64,000 nt of DNA from Skeletonema tropicum (taxonomy: Eukaryota; Bacillariophyta; Thalassiosirophyceae; Thalassiosirales; Thalassiosiraceae): the NCBI GenBank assembly GCA_037178625.1, contig CM074141.1, forward strand, positions 1,302,001 to 1,366,000. The letters are read 5' to 3'. How positions within the stretch are numbered: the first letter of the stretch is position 1; the number at the start of each line of letters is the position of its first letter. The notes under the pieces are model-generated. The model was not told where the DNA came from. It ran no database searches and worked only from the letters and a program-made list of their open reading frames with translations. Positions 43,523-54,456 of this stretch are shown piece after piece. A program made the translations under genes and the position numbers.

Positions 43523-44102
43523 ATGCCTCCTCACGTTCAAATAGACCATTATGATGAGTTGCAAGAAGCATCATCGCCGCTGTCACATCAGTGTCTACTC
43601 CTTAATGACACAACTGCCGGCAGTGAGCAATCCCCCTTGTTTCAAGATGATCTTTCCTCACAAACAGCAGCTAGTCCTCTAGACTGCACTACGAAAAAAT
43701 GAGGATGGCACCTCTGTGACGGCAGGCCGTACTGCCGTGAAGAAGCCCAGTAAGGCCCCCTTAAAACGAATCACGGGTATTGAGGCAATTATTGGATCTG
43801 AGAGCAGATATGCTCAAAATGAAGTAGCAGCGCAAAAATCGTCGTCAGCGTCGTCATCATCATCATCCACCGCAACCGTGGCTACAGCATCAACTTCGAC
43901 AACTGTCCCCACCTCGGATAGGAAAGGTGGTCAAAAAAAGAAAAAGACCCCCAAAACGAGCAAGGTCAACAGTGTACTCTTCCCCAAGGATTCAGCAGAA
44001 AGACGAAAGCAGATTGCTGGCTTCTTCCGCAAGGGAAAGAAGATTGCATCCTCCATTGTGAAGAAGAAGAAGAAGAAGAAAAATTCCAAAACGAGTCCGT
44101 AG
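43523..44102 (+). pseudogene. Small Ser/Lys-rich protein gene interrupted by a +1 frameshift
   Basis: An ATG at 43523 opens an acidic/neutral frame (starts MPPHVQIDHYDELQEASS) that stops at TGA 43700-43702, directly after a run of six A. Skipping one A puts translation into a frame open to 44102, giving about 192 residues in all. The second part has a poly-Ser segment, KGGQKKKKTPKTSKVNSVLF, and a Lys-rich tail (RKGKKIASSIVKKKKKKK). Both halves have protein-like composition and the second has no ATG of its own nearby, so they probably belong together. No family is recognised; the basic tail suggests a nuclear or nucleic-acid-binding protein. I found no intron that restores the frame. Confidence 0.55.
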
Positions 44103-44468
44103 CTCAATTTGGGGTTGTGTGGGTTGATACTAATTATTTGCTACCCTCGGCTGTGCACTCCCACCCGTGCTTATTAATTGTGCATAACACTTATGTCTGG
44201 GGTAGTTTTTGCTAAATATTTATATGTTATATGTTCGTGTCTCGAGATGGTTATGACTTACTATAATCCTTAAATAACAAGTTGTTAAAAACACATTTAA
44301 TTGTAATGTGTAATCTTCGCATGTCGGGTGGGTTTGGCTGTATGATATTTTAATGATGATGTTTTCGTGTCTAACTATGAGTAGAGTAGATCTGAAAAAT
44401 TATAAGGGAAATATTCCCTACTCTATTTCTAATCAAGGGGCATTAATTTAGAGCATTTGTTAATCATA

Positions 44469-45497
44469 TTATTCCATTCTATCCAAGTTCAAATCACTTA
44501 TTCCCTTGCTAACATCCGTCCCTGATCCCTTAGAGCGTTGTCGTTTGATTGGTTGAGCAAGTGGAGGTGATAAAGGTGGTGGTATTGGAGCATCAGGATT
44601 TGAAGTTGCTGCCTCCGACTCTGCGATAGATGCACTGCTCTCGGTTACAGTTGGCAATAATTTTGGTTTCGATGGTGACATGCTGCTGCTGCTGTTGTTT
44701 TTGTTGTTGACTGCGTTGATGTTTTCTAGATGGTGATGGCGACGGAGAAGGAGATGAAGGAGAGGGTTTCTTCTTATTCTTGGATCGACTAGCCTCCCTC
44801 CCCTTATACACTCCCCCCTCCCCCAGTTCCTTGGCGTGGTTAATCAAATGTTGACGGTAAAAGGATGCCGCCTTTGTTTTGTATACCGATCCAATAACAC
44901 ATTAGCCGTTGGACTACTCAAATTATTAGCGGTGTTACCATCACCACTACCACTACCAGACTTGCCCATTTCATGCCGTTCAAAGAATTGATCCAACTGC
45001 TCATTCCCCCCCTCCAACATACTCAATATCTCATGAACCTTCCACCCATCCATCGATACACTCTTGACAAAACTCGTCTGCACTCCGAGCGATCGATGCT
45101 TCCCACTGCACTGGAGACACATTAAACAACCGAAGGATACGGATGCCCAGGATATGTCCGTTCGAGAATGGCAGTCGATACAGGTGAGATTTCCGGGGAG
45201 GGAGGACATTAGTCGGAGACAGGCGGGGGGGAAGGATTGTTCATTATTTGATATGTTGTGTGCTGGTTGATTTTTTGTGGAGGACTGTTGATGCTTTTTG
45301 GGTTGCTTCATCGTTTCTAATTCTTGTGCGGCCAGTTGTAATAAATCATTGTTCTTGTTTGATGATGATAAATGAAGTGCTGATTTGGGCTGGCTTCCTC
45401 TGGAGGAAGCCGAAGAAGTACAATCAGAGTTGTTGTTACTATTACTACTGTTAGGTGGCATGGCGATTCTCGAATTCTTCTTCTTCTGATCGTTCAT
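44469..45497 (-). pseudogene. ArfGAP zinc-finger protein, frame-disrupted
   Basis: An ATG at 45497 gives an Asn/Ser-rich head of ~90 residues, then the ArfGAP finger CIDCHSRTDISWASV, FGCLMCLQCSGKHRSLG and SFVKSVSMDGW (zinc Cys at ~106, 109, 127 and 130, with the arginine finger in HRSLG). ArfGAPs stimulate GTP hydrolysis by Arf during vesicle formation. After NVLLDRY the frame leaves: the expected helix KTKAASFYRQHLINHAKEL is present in another frame, two bases out, from ~44883. A Ser/Pro/Gln-rich tail follows; it appears to return to the first frame near a CAA/CAG tract at ~44700 and ends at 44469 (ISDLNLDRME). Without correction the protein ends at 44844, just past the domain. Confidence 0.65.
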
Positions 45498-46668
45498 TAG
45501 TAAATTGGTATGTCCTATGACGGCAAATCATCAGATCGTTTGAGCCTTGTTGAGCCTGCTGTGAAAGTATTTAGTTCTTACTGCCTCACCTATATCACTT
45601 TTTGAGCTGGCAGTTCATCATGGTTCATGGTCATCATGGTCGGTCAGTGTCGATAGGTTTTATTCGGCGATGTTGTGAGTGTCGTTTCTCCAATTCATGT
45701 GACACGCTCTCGACAACATCAGCCCCTAAAAGAAGAGAAACATTCAGCTACGTCTAAAGCACGTTGGAATTAGTTGTATCCATGGAGCGATAGATCTTCT
45801 CCAACAACAACTTTTCCGCTCCGCGCTCCGCATCGAGAGCGCGATGAACACTAACAACCATGGCGCGGACAACGGTCCAATCCGTGCTCTCACAGCCATT
45901 CATTCAATCATGGATGGCTTTCTCGTTATGGCGGAGAGAAAAAGCTGTTGAGATCACTTAACGCTGCTTCATTATGAGCTCATAAATTTCCATCTGGCAA
46001 ACTGTCAACATCATATCACTTAGGAAATTAGGTAAATGTTGCATTATCGCTACCTAGACATCATTGAACCAACAATTGGAGTCTTCATACGCCGAGGACA
46101 AAATCAAACAGCGTTGTAGCGCTCAATAATCCATCATTTGGCACATTTGCAGCTCTCTCTAGAGCGGAATATGACATCTCTAAGCATGAATTAGAGGTGC
46201 CGGTGGAGAATGCGTGCCTGCGATTCAAGCCTTGAATTTACTACGACCTGCTTATAGTCGGACTATTTACGAACAGCACCTCGGCCGGAAGAGGGTGCGT
46301 TTGTGTGTAACTTCTTGGCCTTCGGACCTACCATTGCACGTCTTTCCCAGCTAAAATGGACTGCTAGGCCTCGGGCAGTGTTCGTGCAACACTAAGTTCA
46401 AGTGCTTGCTGTTATAGAAGAAAAATAACTACAATATACTAAACGCCACCACACTTGACGATCCAGCTAACCAACCCCTTCAATCACTATCCTCCACAGA
46501 TGCCTAAGATCCCACCTCAGACACGTCAAGCCTAAGAAACCATGGAAGAGGCATCCTCTTCCCTCAAATTCCTGTCAAACAACTGTTTCCAAAACCAACG
46601 TAAGCAGCTAGTACAAACATTGTGATTGACCGCTAGAAACGGCTCGTGTACATATTCATGACGAAGGT
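45498..46668. other. Intergenic region
   Basis: 1.2 kb with no convincing frame. The ArfGAP promoter should lie at the left end. CCATGG and ATCATGG-type low complexity is common near 45600-45700. Confidence 0.3.
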
Positions 46669-47075
46669 AGATACCATCATAGAAGCATACGAGCACTGCA
46701 CAGACGGATTGTGCGACTGGAAGCCATGCTACCTCCGTCATGACCTGATGAGGGCCAATTTGAGCTGGCCGGTTGCACCACAGTCGAGCACCATATCGTA
46801 TCAAATGTGATCACTATAGCAATGAGGAGCTTCTAGTGGCTCAAAACACTTGACTACGATACCATAGAAGCATATGAGCACTGCGCAGCCGGATTGCTCT
46901 ATTAGAAGCGATGTCGCAGCTTTGAGGATGACCTAATGCGGCCAAATTGTTAGCTGGAGCGCCACAGTCGAGCACCATATCGTATCAAATTTTGTGACTA
47001 TAGCAATGAGGAGCTTCTCGTGGCTCAAAACACTTGACTACGATACCATAGAAGCTTATGAGCACTGTGCTCGAC
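46669..47075. repeat. ~187-bp tandem repeat, two units plus partial third
   Basis: Each unit begins with GATACCAT-AGAAGC, then TATGAGCACTG, and contains CAGTCGAGCACCATATCGTA and TATAGCAATGAGGAGCTTCT. Starts are at about 46669, 46858 and 47042 (periods 189 and 184). The units differ by small indels. Nothing coding is supported. Confidence 0.8.
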
Positions 47076-47246
47076 TGCTAGTGATGCTACCTACATCATT
47101 ATGATTTGAATTACCTCACCTATCAATCTTCTATTCAGTACACTAAGTAGTAAGTAGTGTCTAAGCTCTCTTGTCTCAGGCGCATCAGTGTAGAATGAAG
47201 ATTCGTAGATTACTTTTCTCAGACTAAATGTTACGTACATACGCGC

Positions 47247-48319
47247 TCACAGACGAAGCATACCAGAACACTCCATCACCTCACCAGTGATATATCCAGA
47301 TCGAGCGTTACTTGCCAAGAACAATGCCAAGTTCGCCTACATCTTCCACCTGACCAAGTCTACGTAGAGCAATTCGTTGTTTCATTTGGGATAGAATTTT
47401 GTCTGGTACTGCGTGTGCCATTGGAGTGTGAATGAAGCCTGAGTGACATGCCCAAGATGTATGTACATAATAGTGTCGCGTTTGTGCATGAGAAGAGATG
47501 GCAGCAACTAGATAAGTTAACGCTGCTTCGAAAGAGATCCTTCAGCGAAGCAAAGACTGAACTTACCTGGCTGTATGCAATTCACTCTAATTGCTGGTGG
47601 TATTCTTTCTGCAACTTTTGTTTCATCTGATATTACGTTATTCATTTTGTGTGAAAACAGTGCCATTTCTTTTGCAAGTGATCGTGTCAACCCTACTACA
47701 CCACCTTTACTTGCTGCGTAGTTCACTTGACCCATATTCCCATACTCTGAAACTATTGATCCAATATTAATGATTGATCCACCGCCAGTGCAATTGTCAG
47801 TAGCAGCGTCGTCAGCGTCAGACCCTACTCAAAAGAGTCGTAGCCCTACTTGGTTCACAAAAATGTTTGCACATGAGATACGTCCCCTTGAGATTGATAT
47901 CAAGTACATTATCCCAATCATTGTCGGATAAATTTGTCACTCTTCCGTCTCGTGTGATTCCAGCACAATTGACAAGAATTGATGCCACAGAAAAGGAAGG
48001 AGAGGTGATATCGGCAGCCAAAGATGACGAAGATGCAGCCATTAAGTCTGCTTTTTGGATTGTCTGTTTCACTTGTGACTCATCTATCACGTCACACACA
48101 ATTGATTCGACTCTTGTATTATTATTGTTGGGTATCGCTTTCGTGCATTCGGATGCAACATTGTTCTAGATTTTCGGAATGAACATCAGTTAGGAGGAGG
48201 TTGCAGCTTTGTTCTGCTAGCGCAAGGGCTATGGCACGGCCAATTCCAGACCCAGCGCCAGTGATGACTGCTGTTTGATTTGCCAGTCTAAGCCACGACA
48301 TTGTGAATAGAAGTGACAT
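47247..48319 (-). pseudogene. FabG/HSD17B8-like short-chain dehydrogenase with three frame breaks
   Basis: From ATG 48319 (or 48301) all SDR landmarks are present in order: [85 protein letters not shown] (catalytic Ser, Tyr and Lys), RVNCIQPG. A normal GT-AG intron (47439-47566) joins this to [14 protein letters not shown]. The end is [20 protein letters not shown]. However, three points need one base dropped: ~48118-48130, ~47815-47825 and ~47334-47340. The family reduces 3-oxoacyl thioesters or related ketones with NAD(P)H. No catalytic residue is lost, so decay is very recent, or the extra bases are assembly errors. Confidence 0.75.
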
Positions 48320-48495
48320 GTAGATATCTGTAGCTGTAGCAACATCCGAAATGAGTGCAGCTGATGTTTTATGTCGATGATGCAGTTCAAGAGGAGTAAT
48401 TCCTCTCGTTAAAAAAAGCCTCAATCTACTTAGGAATTAGTACTAGAACTCTAACTCACGCACATGATGAAGCAACAAGCAAACCATGTCAGTAG

Positions 48496-49476
48496 ATGTC
48501 AATAGTAGGTACCTCCACACTATACGCGCAACAAAAGCCCTTTCACACTCCAACTCAAATAATGCAAACCATGGCAGCCCGACGACCCCCTTCCCTTGCT
48601 CTCGCCATGGCTTATGTAGTCATATTGCTGCCGCTCTTATTGACAAAAAGCGCCATTGCATTCTCTCGCCCACAGCCTCATCAGCCATCAAACAATAAGG
48701 CAATAATACCACCGCCACCACCAATCTCCACGCCAGTGTGGAGTCTCTCTTGTCCCATTCCCTTTCCAACTCAAGATTCGTCCTCCTCCATGTCAATTCT
48801 AACATTCGTTACGCCAGTATCAGTCTCTTCACCTAAGCTATGGGCAATATCACTGTACAAAACGTCACTGACACGATGCAGTTTTCTCGGTGTGCCAAAT
48901 AGAGGAGAAGAATACAACGACATTCCTTCCATAGCATCATCGGTAACAACTACATCAGGAAGTGCCTACAGTGTTCGAAGGAGAGATTCCATGGGTGAAG
49001 CAGGATTGTTACCGGGTGCGGTGGACGGTGCAGTTGGATGGAGAGCGACGGGAGAATATCGAAGGCCTGGTAGTAAGCCCCTGGGTAGTACAAAGGGAGT
49101 TGGTGTTTTGCAATTATTATCACCAAAACAATCCAAGTTGGTATCAGTTTTGGGAAAGATGCCGGGATGGGATGGTGGAGCGGCGATGAAGAAGAAGGAG
49201 TGTGCCCAGTTAGGTCATGAGTGGGTTGCAGTTGATTGTGGTGATGAAGGTCGATTTGAAGTGTTGCCTCATTGTGCATCGTACATTCAAGTTGAATTGA
49301 AGAGAGTGACTGATGGAGGAGATCACGATGTGTGTATTGTTCAGGTGATTAGCTCTGGAGTTTGGGATGATGCAAAGAAAACTGTATTTTGGTTGGAAGG
49401 AAATGATCAACAACCTGCATTGGATGCTTCTACTGCCTTGTACACTGGACAGCTGCGTGATGAGGGAATCATTTAA
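48496..49476 (+). CDS. Flavin reductase-like (FMN-binding split-barrel) protein, plastid-targeted
   Basis: A 326-residue frame. The first ATG is at 48496; ATGs at 48562 and 48571 give a better signal peptide (LALAMAYVVILLPLLL) ending SAIAFSRP, an ASAFAP-like site. The core reads PVWSLSCPIP, SILTFVTPVSVSSPKLWAISLYK, VLQLLSPKQSKLVSVLGKMPGWDGG and GDHDVCIVQVI, which matches the flavin-reductase-like family of algae and plants. Between TSLTRCSFLG and VLQLLSPKQ there are ~65 extra Gly/Arg-rich residues that may be an insertion or an unspliced intron. These proteins bind FMN; the substrate is unknown. It is divergent from the SDR gene across ~180 bp. Confidence 0.75.
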   Translation: MSIVGTSTLYAQQKPFHTPTQIMQTMAARRPPSLALAMAYVVILLPLLLTKSAIAFSRPQPHQPSNNKAIIPPPPPISTPVWSLSCPIPFPTQDSSSSMSILTFVTPVSVSSPKLWAISLYKTSLTRCSFLGVPNRGEEYNDIPSIASSVTTTSGSAYSVRRRDSMGEAGLLPGAVDGAVGWRATGEYRRPGSKPLGSTKGVGVLQLLSPKQSKLVSVLGKMPGWDGGAAMKKKECAQLGHEWVAVDCGDEGRFEVLPHCASYIQVELKRVTDGGDHDVCIVQVISSGVWDDAKKTVFWLEGNDQQPALDASTALYTGQLRDEGII

Positions 49477-49923
49477 TACGTGATGCTTTACCCTGACAGT
49501 GCTCCTTTTGGCGACACGAAAGGAATTCTTGATACTGTCGTGATCAGTAATGAATGAGACGCAGTTCGCAGCGCAGAATGAAAGTAGACACAATGCATAT
49601 TCACGAGCAAATTCACATCAATCTTATATTCAAGCAAGCTACATGTGATTCTTGGCAAGCAGGAAGCAACCGTGCATACCACAATGGAGAAAATTTAGGT
49701 AAATATCATTGTATCTTTTGCGAACAGCTTGTCGCGCCGCTCTCGCTAAACTAAAGCTTATTGTGTGGTTGGTGCGTTGAACAGTAAATACAGAACACTT
49801 CTTCACGACATACAACGTGGGCCGAGAGCGTCGACGTGATTTTTCGAGATTCAAGATGAACGAGAGAATATTAAATGCGAGAAAACAGAATTCAAGCAGC
49901 AGTATCATTATTTAGCTGACACA
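49477..49923. other. Intergenic region
   Basis: It follows the flavin reductase stop. Short overlapping frames on both strands have no protein-like features. Nothing supported. Confidence 0.3.
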
Positions 49924-49993
49924 GAATCACAAGCATCATGGCGAACATGAAGAAATCCAGAGACCCAGTCGTAGGAAACGAAGAGAATGAGGC
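49924..49993 (+). pseudogene. Duplicated 5' fragment of the WW-RRM gene
   Basis: The sequence from the ATG at 49938 to 49993 is nearly identical to the start of the WW-RRM gene at 57423 (MAN[M/V]KKSRDPVVGNEENEA); a short piece of the leader (AATCACAAGCA) also matches, with an 18-bp gap. Beyond GAGGCT the similarity stops abruptly and the frame ends within ~25 codons. This is a truncated copy, not a functional gene. Confidence 0.85.
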
Positions 49994-50363
49994 TACTTAT
50001 TCCAGGCACGGACAAATCCTCAATCCTTTTGTGCAGAGAGGTCAAACGAGATCTCAGCCCTAGCCCCAGCTATCTTTGCAGCACTTAACACTAACAGCAA
50101 CAAACAAAAAGCACATGGTCACATGTTTATACACATCTTGAATGTCTATCTACTTCTTGCTGAAGTAAAATGCCCTAACATCATCATAAGTAGCTAATTA
50201 GTAACTCTAATTTCGGCAATACTTTTACTTTAGTATTTCCTGGGAGTTCCGACCCTTCTTCTTATTAAATTTTGACATTGTGTTCATCCCTGCTTCTTGT
50301 TCATGGAAGCATATATGAATCTCTCCCGCAACTAGACCCAACTTGAATTCCTACAAATGCAAA
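49994..50363. other. Intergenic region
   Basis: AT-rich sequence between the truncated WW-RRM fragment and the stop of the PT-repeat surface protein. Nothing supported. Confidence 0.3.
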
Positions 50364-51955
50364 TTACCACATCAATAAAGTAGCAGTAGTAACAACAGCT
50401 GCTGCACCAATAACTCCAGTCATGACTGCATAGATGGCATCATTGGAATCGTCAGCAACTTCCAACTCATTCTTCTCAAGCTGAACTTCCATAGAGAAGG
50501 CAGGTTCCTGGTCACTAGCAACTTGCAATGCACGAGCATTAGTAGCAGTTGAAGAAGAATCGTCCATCTCAACAGCAAGGCGACGACGACTTCCAGAGAG
50601 TTTGAGGAAGACAACACCCGACACTTTCGCAGTGGAAGATGACTCGTAGCTGAAGAAGCTAGCAGGAATGACAGATGCGACGTGGACACCATTCTTGGTT
50701 GCAACCTTGGACTTGGAAGAGATGGAGCCATCAACGAGACCCTGGTTGGACACAATATTCAATGTATTTTCACCCTGGGTCATCTGGAGACTATCAAGAT
50801 AGTTGATCTGCATTTCATCATCAAGAGAACGAATGCACACATTCAAGAAGTCGTTGACCCCAAGAACATTTGTGTTGCATTCGAAGGACTGCATGTTTTC
50901 ACAAGTGCACGCCTCAATGTATTTCTCCACGGCTGCCTCCGTCTCATTGGAACCAAGGGAAATCTCTGCGAAGGTGGCATTCTCAATCGTTTGAAAGTTA
51001 TTCTCAAAGTTGAGTGCAGCTTCAATATTACGCTTAAGCTTCTTGATGACACTCTCACCCGAGATCAACGCAACCACCACACACATCTTGACAGCCTGAT
51101 CGGTTGCCTCGCATCCTGTCTTGTGCAAAGTGACTCTTGGGGTGCGGTTCTTCCCAATCTTGTAGTTGAGGGTGATTTCATCTCCACTACCCTTATCAAA
51201 GTTAGTATTGACTGAAGTGAGCTCAAGGTCCCAGCTCTTGATAGCATGTGTGGGAGAATCAGTTGGAGTGTCCGTCGGTGATTTTGTAGGCGAATCTGTT
51301 GGCGAATGTGTCGGCGGGTTCGAGTGACAACCACTCCTGACATAAACATCCACTCCGCCATTTGATAAGCTTGATGAGTGCCACTCATTAGTATTCTCTG
51401 AATACAACAACTTCTCTTCTCCTATAGCAGGATAATGGTCAATAATGGAGATCCATGGATCCTCCCCTTCACAGTCTGTGCCCGACTGACCGCCTCGATT
51501 GTACCAGATTGCCTCATAGCTGGAATCAGAATCCGAGGAGGCTATGATCGGCCTCTTCACACCATCATAAATTTCCCCAATGGCTGCATCAACAGTTGCA
51601 ATAAGCCATTTCGTGCAGTCACCAGTAGCGAAAAGGAACTCTTTGTAAGGGCAGCTTTCTGGAACTTTTGATGAGAATTTTACAGACCAGGGAGCATCGT
51701 CAACACCCTCTACGCCGTACTCATCAGTTCCAGCCAAGTTGTCAGTAGCTGGGTGCCAGGTATCGCCCTTTGGAACGTGACGAACTCTGACCCATCCAGC
51801 TCCATCAAATTTTGAATATGAGGAGCAATCTTGAGCTTGACAGTAGGACACCCTGGCACTGGCCAAGGACGAGGAGGGTTGGAGTGGAGGTGGAGAAGCG
51901 CATCTTTTGATCTTTGAAGACGTGGAGGTGAAGACTACGACGTCGTAGATTGATC
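50364..51955 (-). CDS. Cell-surface protein with PT-repeat linker and C-terminal anchor (5' exon undetermined)
   Basis: The open frame enters from an apparent splice acceptor (TTTTAG at 51961-51956) and ends at 50364, about 530 residues. No ATG opens it, so an upstream exon with a signal peptide is likely missing. Domain 1 (~40-210) has six or more Cys and the pattern WVRVRHVPKGDTWHPATDNL, then CPYKEFLFATGDCTKWLI. A linker of THSPTDSPTKSPTDTPTDSP follows, the Pro/Thr type common in diatom surface proteins. Domain 2 (~235-470) has Cys pairs and N-glycosylation sites (NETE, NATF). The last ~20 residues are hydrophobic (VMTGVIGAAAVVTTATLLMW), fitting a GPI or membrane anchor. Function unknown; a cell-wall or adhesion role is inference. 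Confidence 0.72.
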
Positions 51956-53499
51956 CTAAAATGTAGGAAGAGTGAATCAATACATAGTGAGATGAGATAT
52001 GATAATATTAATACATGTACCATATCCGCGAATAATAATATAAGTAATTGCGCCGCCGCCGCCGCCGCATCCAAGGCCTCAATTTGACTCAATAAATAGC
52101 AAAAGCGGCGCTTCACCTTCACGTCATCAATAAACTTCAACCTTCACCACGGCCACACAGGCCACAGCCGCGCATATACGTGATACGTGCAGTCTGCCCC
52201 GACCATCTCGCACAGAGTCACGTTCACGTCGCAATCGCAGCTGTTCAACCAAAAAGAGCAGAAGCAAACGCCTGTCGCTGTCGCAGTCTCATTGCCATCC
52301 ATCATTGCATTGCTTCTCTTCCAAAGTACCTAGTACTCACCTAATTTTGCAAGTGCAAACAATCAATGACAAACAACTTTGTTGGCTGTTTTTATGGAGT
52401 GTCCACACACCACCATCCTCCAAAATGTGGAAATTTGACAAGGTCCTTACATGGGGTACGTAGGAATTAAATATACTGAATTCCTACTTGACAATAAAAC
52501 GCGGTCAGACAGAAAATGAGGAAAGATTTTTCCACCTCCACCCAAAGCTAGTAGTTCACCACGATGATAGCCGTCACTTCGCCCTATCAAAATCATCGCC
52601 ACTTCGACGACATCGCTTCTATACTTCGAGGAATATCTCTTCTATTATGTCTTTGAAATATTAATTGACAGCATGGTTACATTGGAGTATGAGATAGGTG
52701 CATTATATACAGTCCCTGGCAGCGGTCTTTTTATCGGCGTATCATCGTGTCGCCGGTCCCGATGATCGGGGATATAGTGATGTAGTGAAGTCATTGGAAC
52801 ACCATTCATCGACGGCAACTTCATCCAAGAGTATAACGGAGTCGTCTTGGCTGATCTTCCGGGTCGACAACTCTGAATACACTCCACTGGGTTCGACATG
52901 CACCAGCACCGACGGGTCATCGAATATTGATAACGTTTAATACGACGGTGTTACAATGCGATGACATGATCCAAATATCATTTATTTCATCCCCGTCGCT
53001 TCTATAATGTTAATATGTAGCTGATAGTGCAGAGGGTTGATCCGTATCAGAGATATTGTTGGGTAGAGACCGGATCACGCAACAATACAAGTTTTTTAAG
53101 TGGAGCTAATACTTTGGGATGCTGATCGCTATGAAGTGGGGATACACTTACTTTTCGCCGATAAATGCGGATGAACCGCGATAATAAATGGATGCAAGAT
53201 GAGCTAGACCGAAGTTGACGGGGGTGGAATCTGGTGCAATGTCAGGAGACTCCTGTATCATTACGAATTGGCAATTTTTATGTAGACTTTTGCCCCGCTT
53301 ATACCCCCCTTTGGCATGAATACTAAGAACCACAGACTTATTGGGTAGTCAAACGTTTTATAAAGTAAGATAGAAGCAGAATATGGGCTATTTGACATGT
53401 GTTCACTCACAACAGATTGTTATTCATAAGGATAAGGTGAGGATGAGGGTCCTGTGCAAGTGGCAGCTCTCATCTTAGTGGTGCCATAAATCACTATTG
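51956..53499. other. Gene-poor region upstream of the surface protein
   Basis: It should contain the promoter and first exon of the surface protein. A GCC trinucleotide run lies at ~52049-52070. The motif GGGTACGTAGGAATT (52455) also occurs inside the 1.65-kb TIR element (near 38872), hinting at shared mobile-DNA ancestry. No gene is supported. Confidence 0.35.
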
Positions 53500-53590
53500 A
53501 ATTCGCCCCGCATGTGTGCCCCTCTGGATATGTGATTCAACAGAGTGTGAAGAGGAACATATCAAGAGGGGCACACATGCGGGGCGAATT
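53500..53590. repeat. Long perfect-stem inverted repeat (hairpin)
   Basis: Arms 53500-53533 and 53557-53590 are complementary at 33 of 34 positions (left arm begins AATTCGCCCCGCATGTGTGC), with a 23-nt loop. No flanking gene within 1.5 kb. Possible small-RNA precursor, fold-back element or extrusion site. Confidence 0.9.
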
Positions 53591-53799
53591 AGAGGTGTGT
53601 AGGATCATTACTGCGGCAATAATCCCATGGTTTAGGTCGATTTTGCCCCTCCAAAAAAAGAATGAGAAGGTGGATGATGATGCGTGACCCGTCTGTCCGC
53701 CGTCCCACTTTGAATCATAAAAGGTGGTGACACGGCAAATTTGTACTCATAGGAAATAATGTGTACAATGACGTGCCTTCGCATTACCTTTACCAAACA

Positions 53800-54397
53800 C
53801 CACACTTTCTGAGATTCAAAAAGTGAGTCAAACTTTGAATGTGTCGCAACGGGACCGGACACAAAAAAGAAAAATCGGACACACACTGCTCAAAAAACGT
53901 CCACTCACTCTTCACGACACTCACGGTAGGAGACTGGCAGCAAGTAAAAAATTGCGCCTATTGATAACACTATTGTCCTCACGCAGGAATGTATATATAT
54001 AACAGAAATTTTAAAGTACGTCTGGTGGGCCCTCAAGAGGCGACATTATCTACACTAAGTGATAACGAACATGTGCTGCAGTAGCTATTATTCAGGAATG
54101 ATTATCAAGCACAAGTCCGGAAGTGACAGTGGCACGACGGTTCACGGCAACGGTTAGTGTCTGCTGGAAAATTCCAATTTTTCCAGATTTGTGTCACAAA
54201 CAATGACGAAATGCGCTGATATTGTGTTTTTTAATTTGTCATTATTCATTATACTATTCTGTTACAGAAGAGGAGAAATAACGAGCGCTTGCGCGCGAGA
54301 GACGCTAACCGTCATTTTCACGCTAGCTGAACCATCGTGGTGGGTAATGACCACACTTTCTGAGATTAAAAAAGTGAGTCAAACTTTGAATGTGTCT
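53800..54397. repeat. Direct repeat pair of ~47 bp
   Basis: A block starting CCACACTTTCTGAGATT and ending ACTTTGAATGTGTC occurs at 53800-53848 and 54350-54397, almost identical. The intervening 500 bp is non-coding. Confidence 0.8.
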
Positions 54398-54456
54398 TGT
54401 ATGTAAGTAGGTACTTTCACTTGCGGATGTGTGTTCATTATTTTTTATTCGCACAA

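Noticed and set aside
43620..43690. Explaining the 43.5-kb break as an intron (GTGAGC to CTCTAG or AACAG)
   Set aside because: All acceptor choices lead back to the frame ending at TGA 43700, so splicing does not restore the reading frame.
46532..46804. 90-codon minus-strand frame
   Set aside because: Overlaps the 187-bp tandem repeat and has no motif or supporting splice sites.
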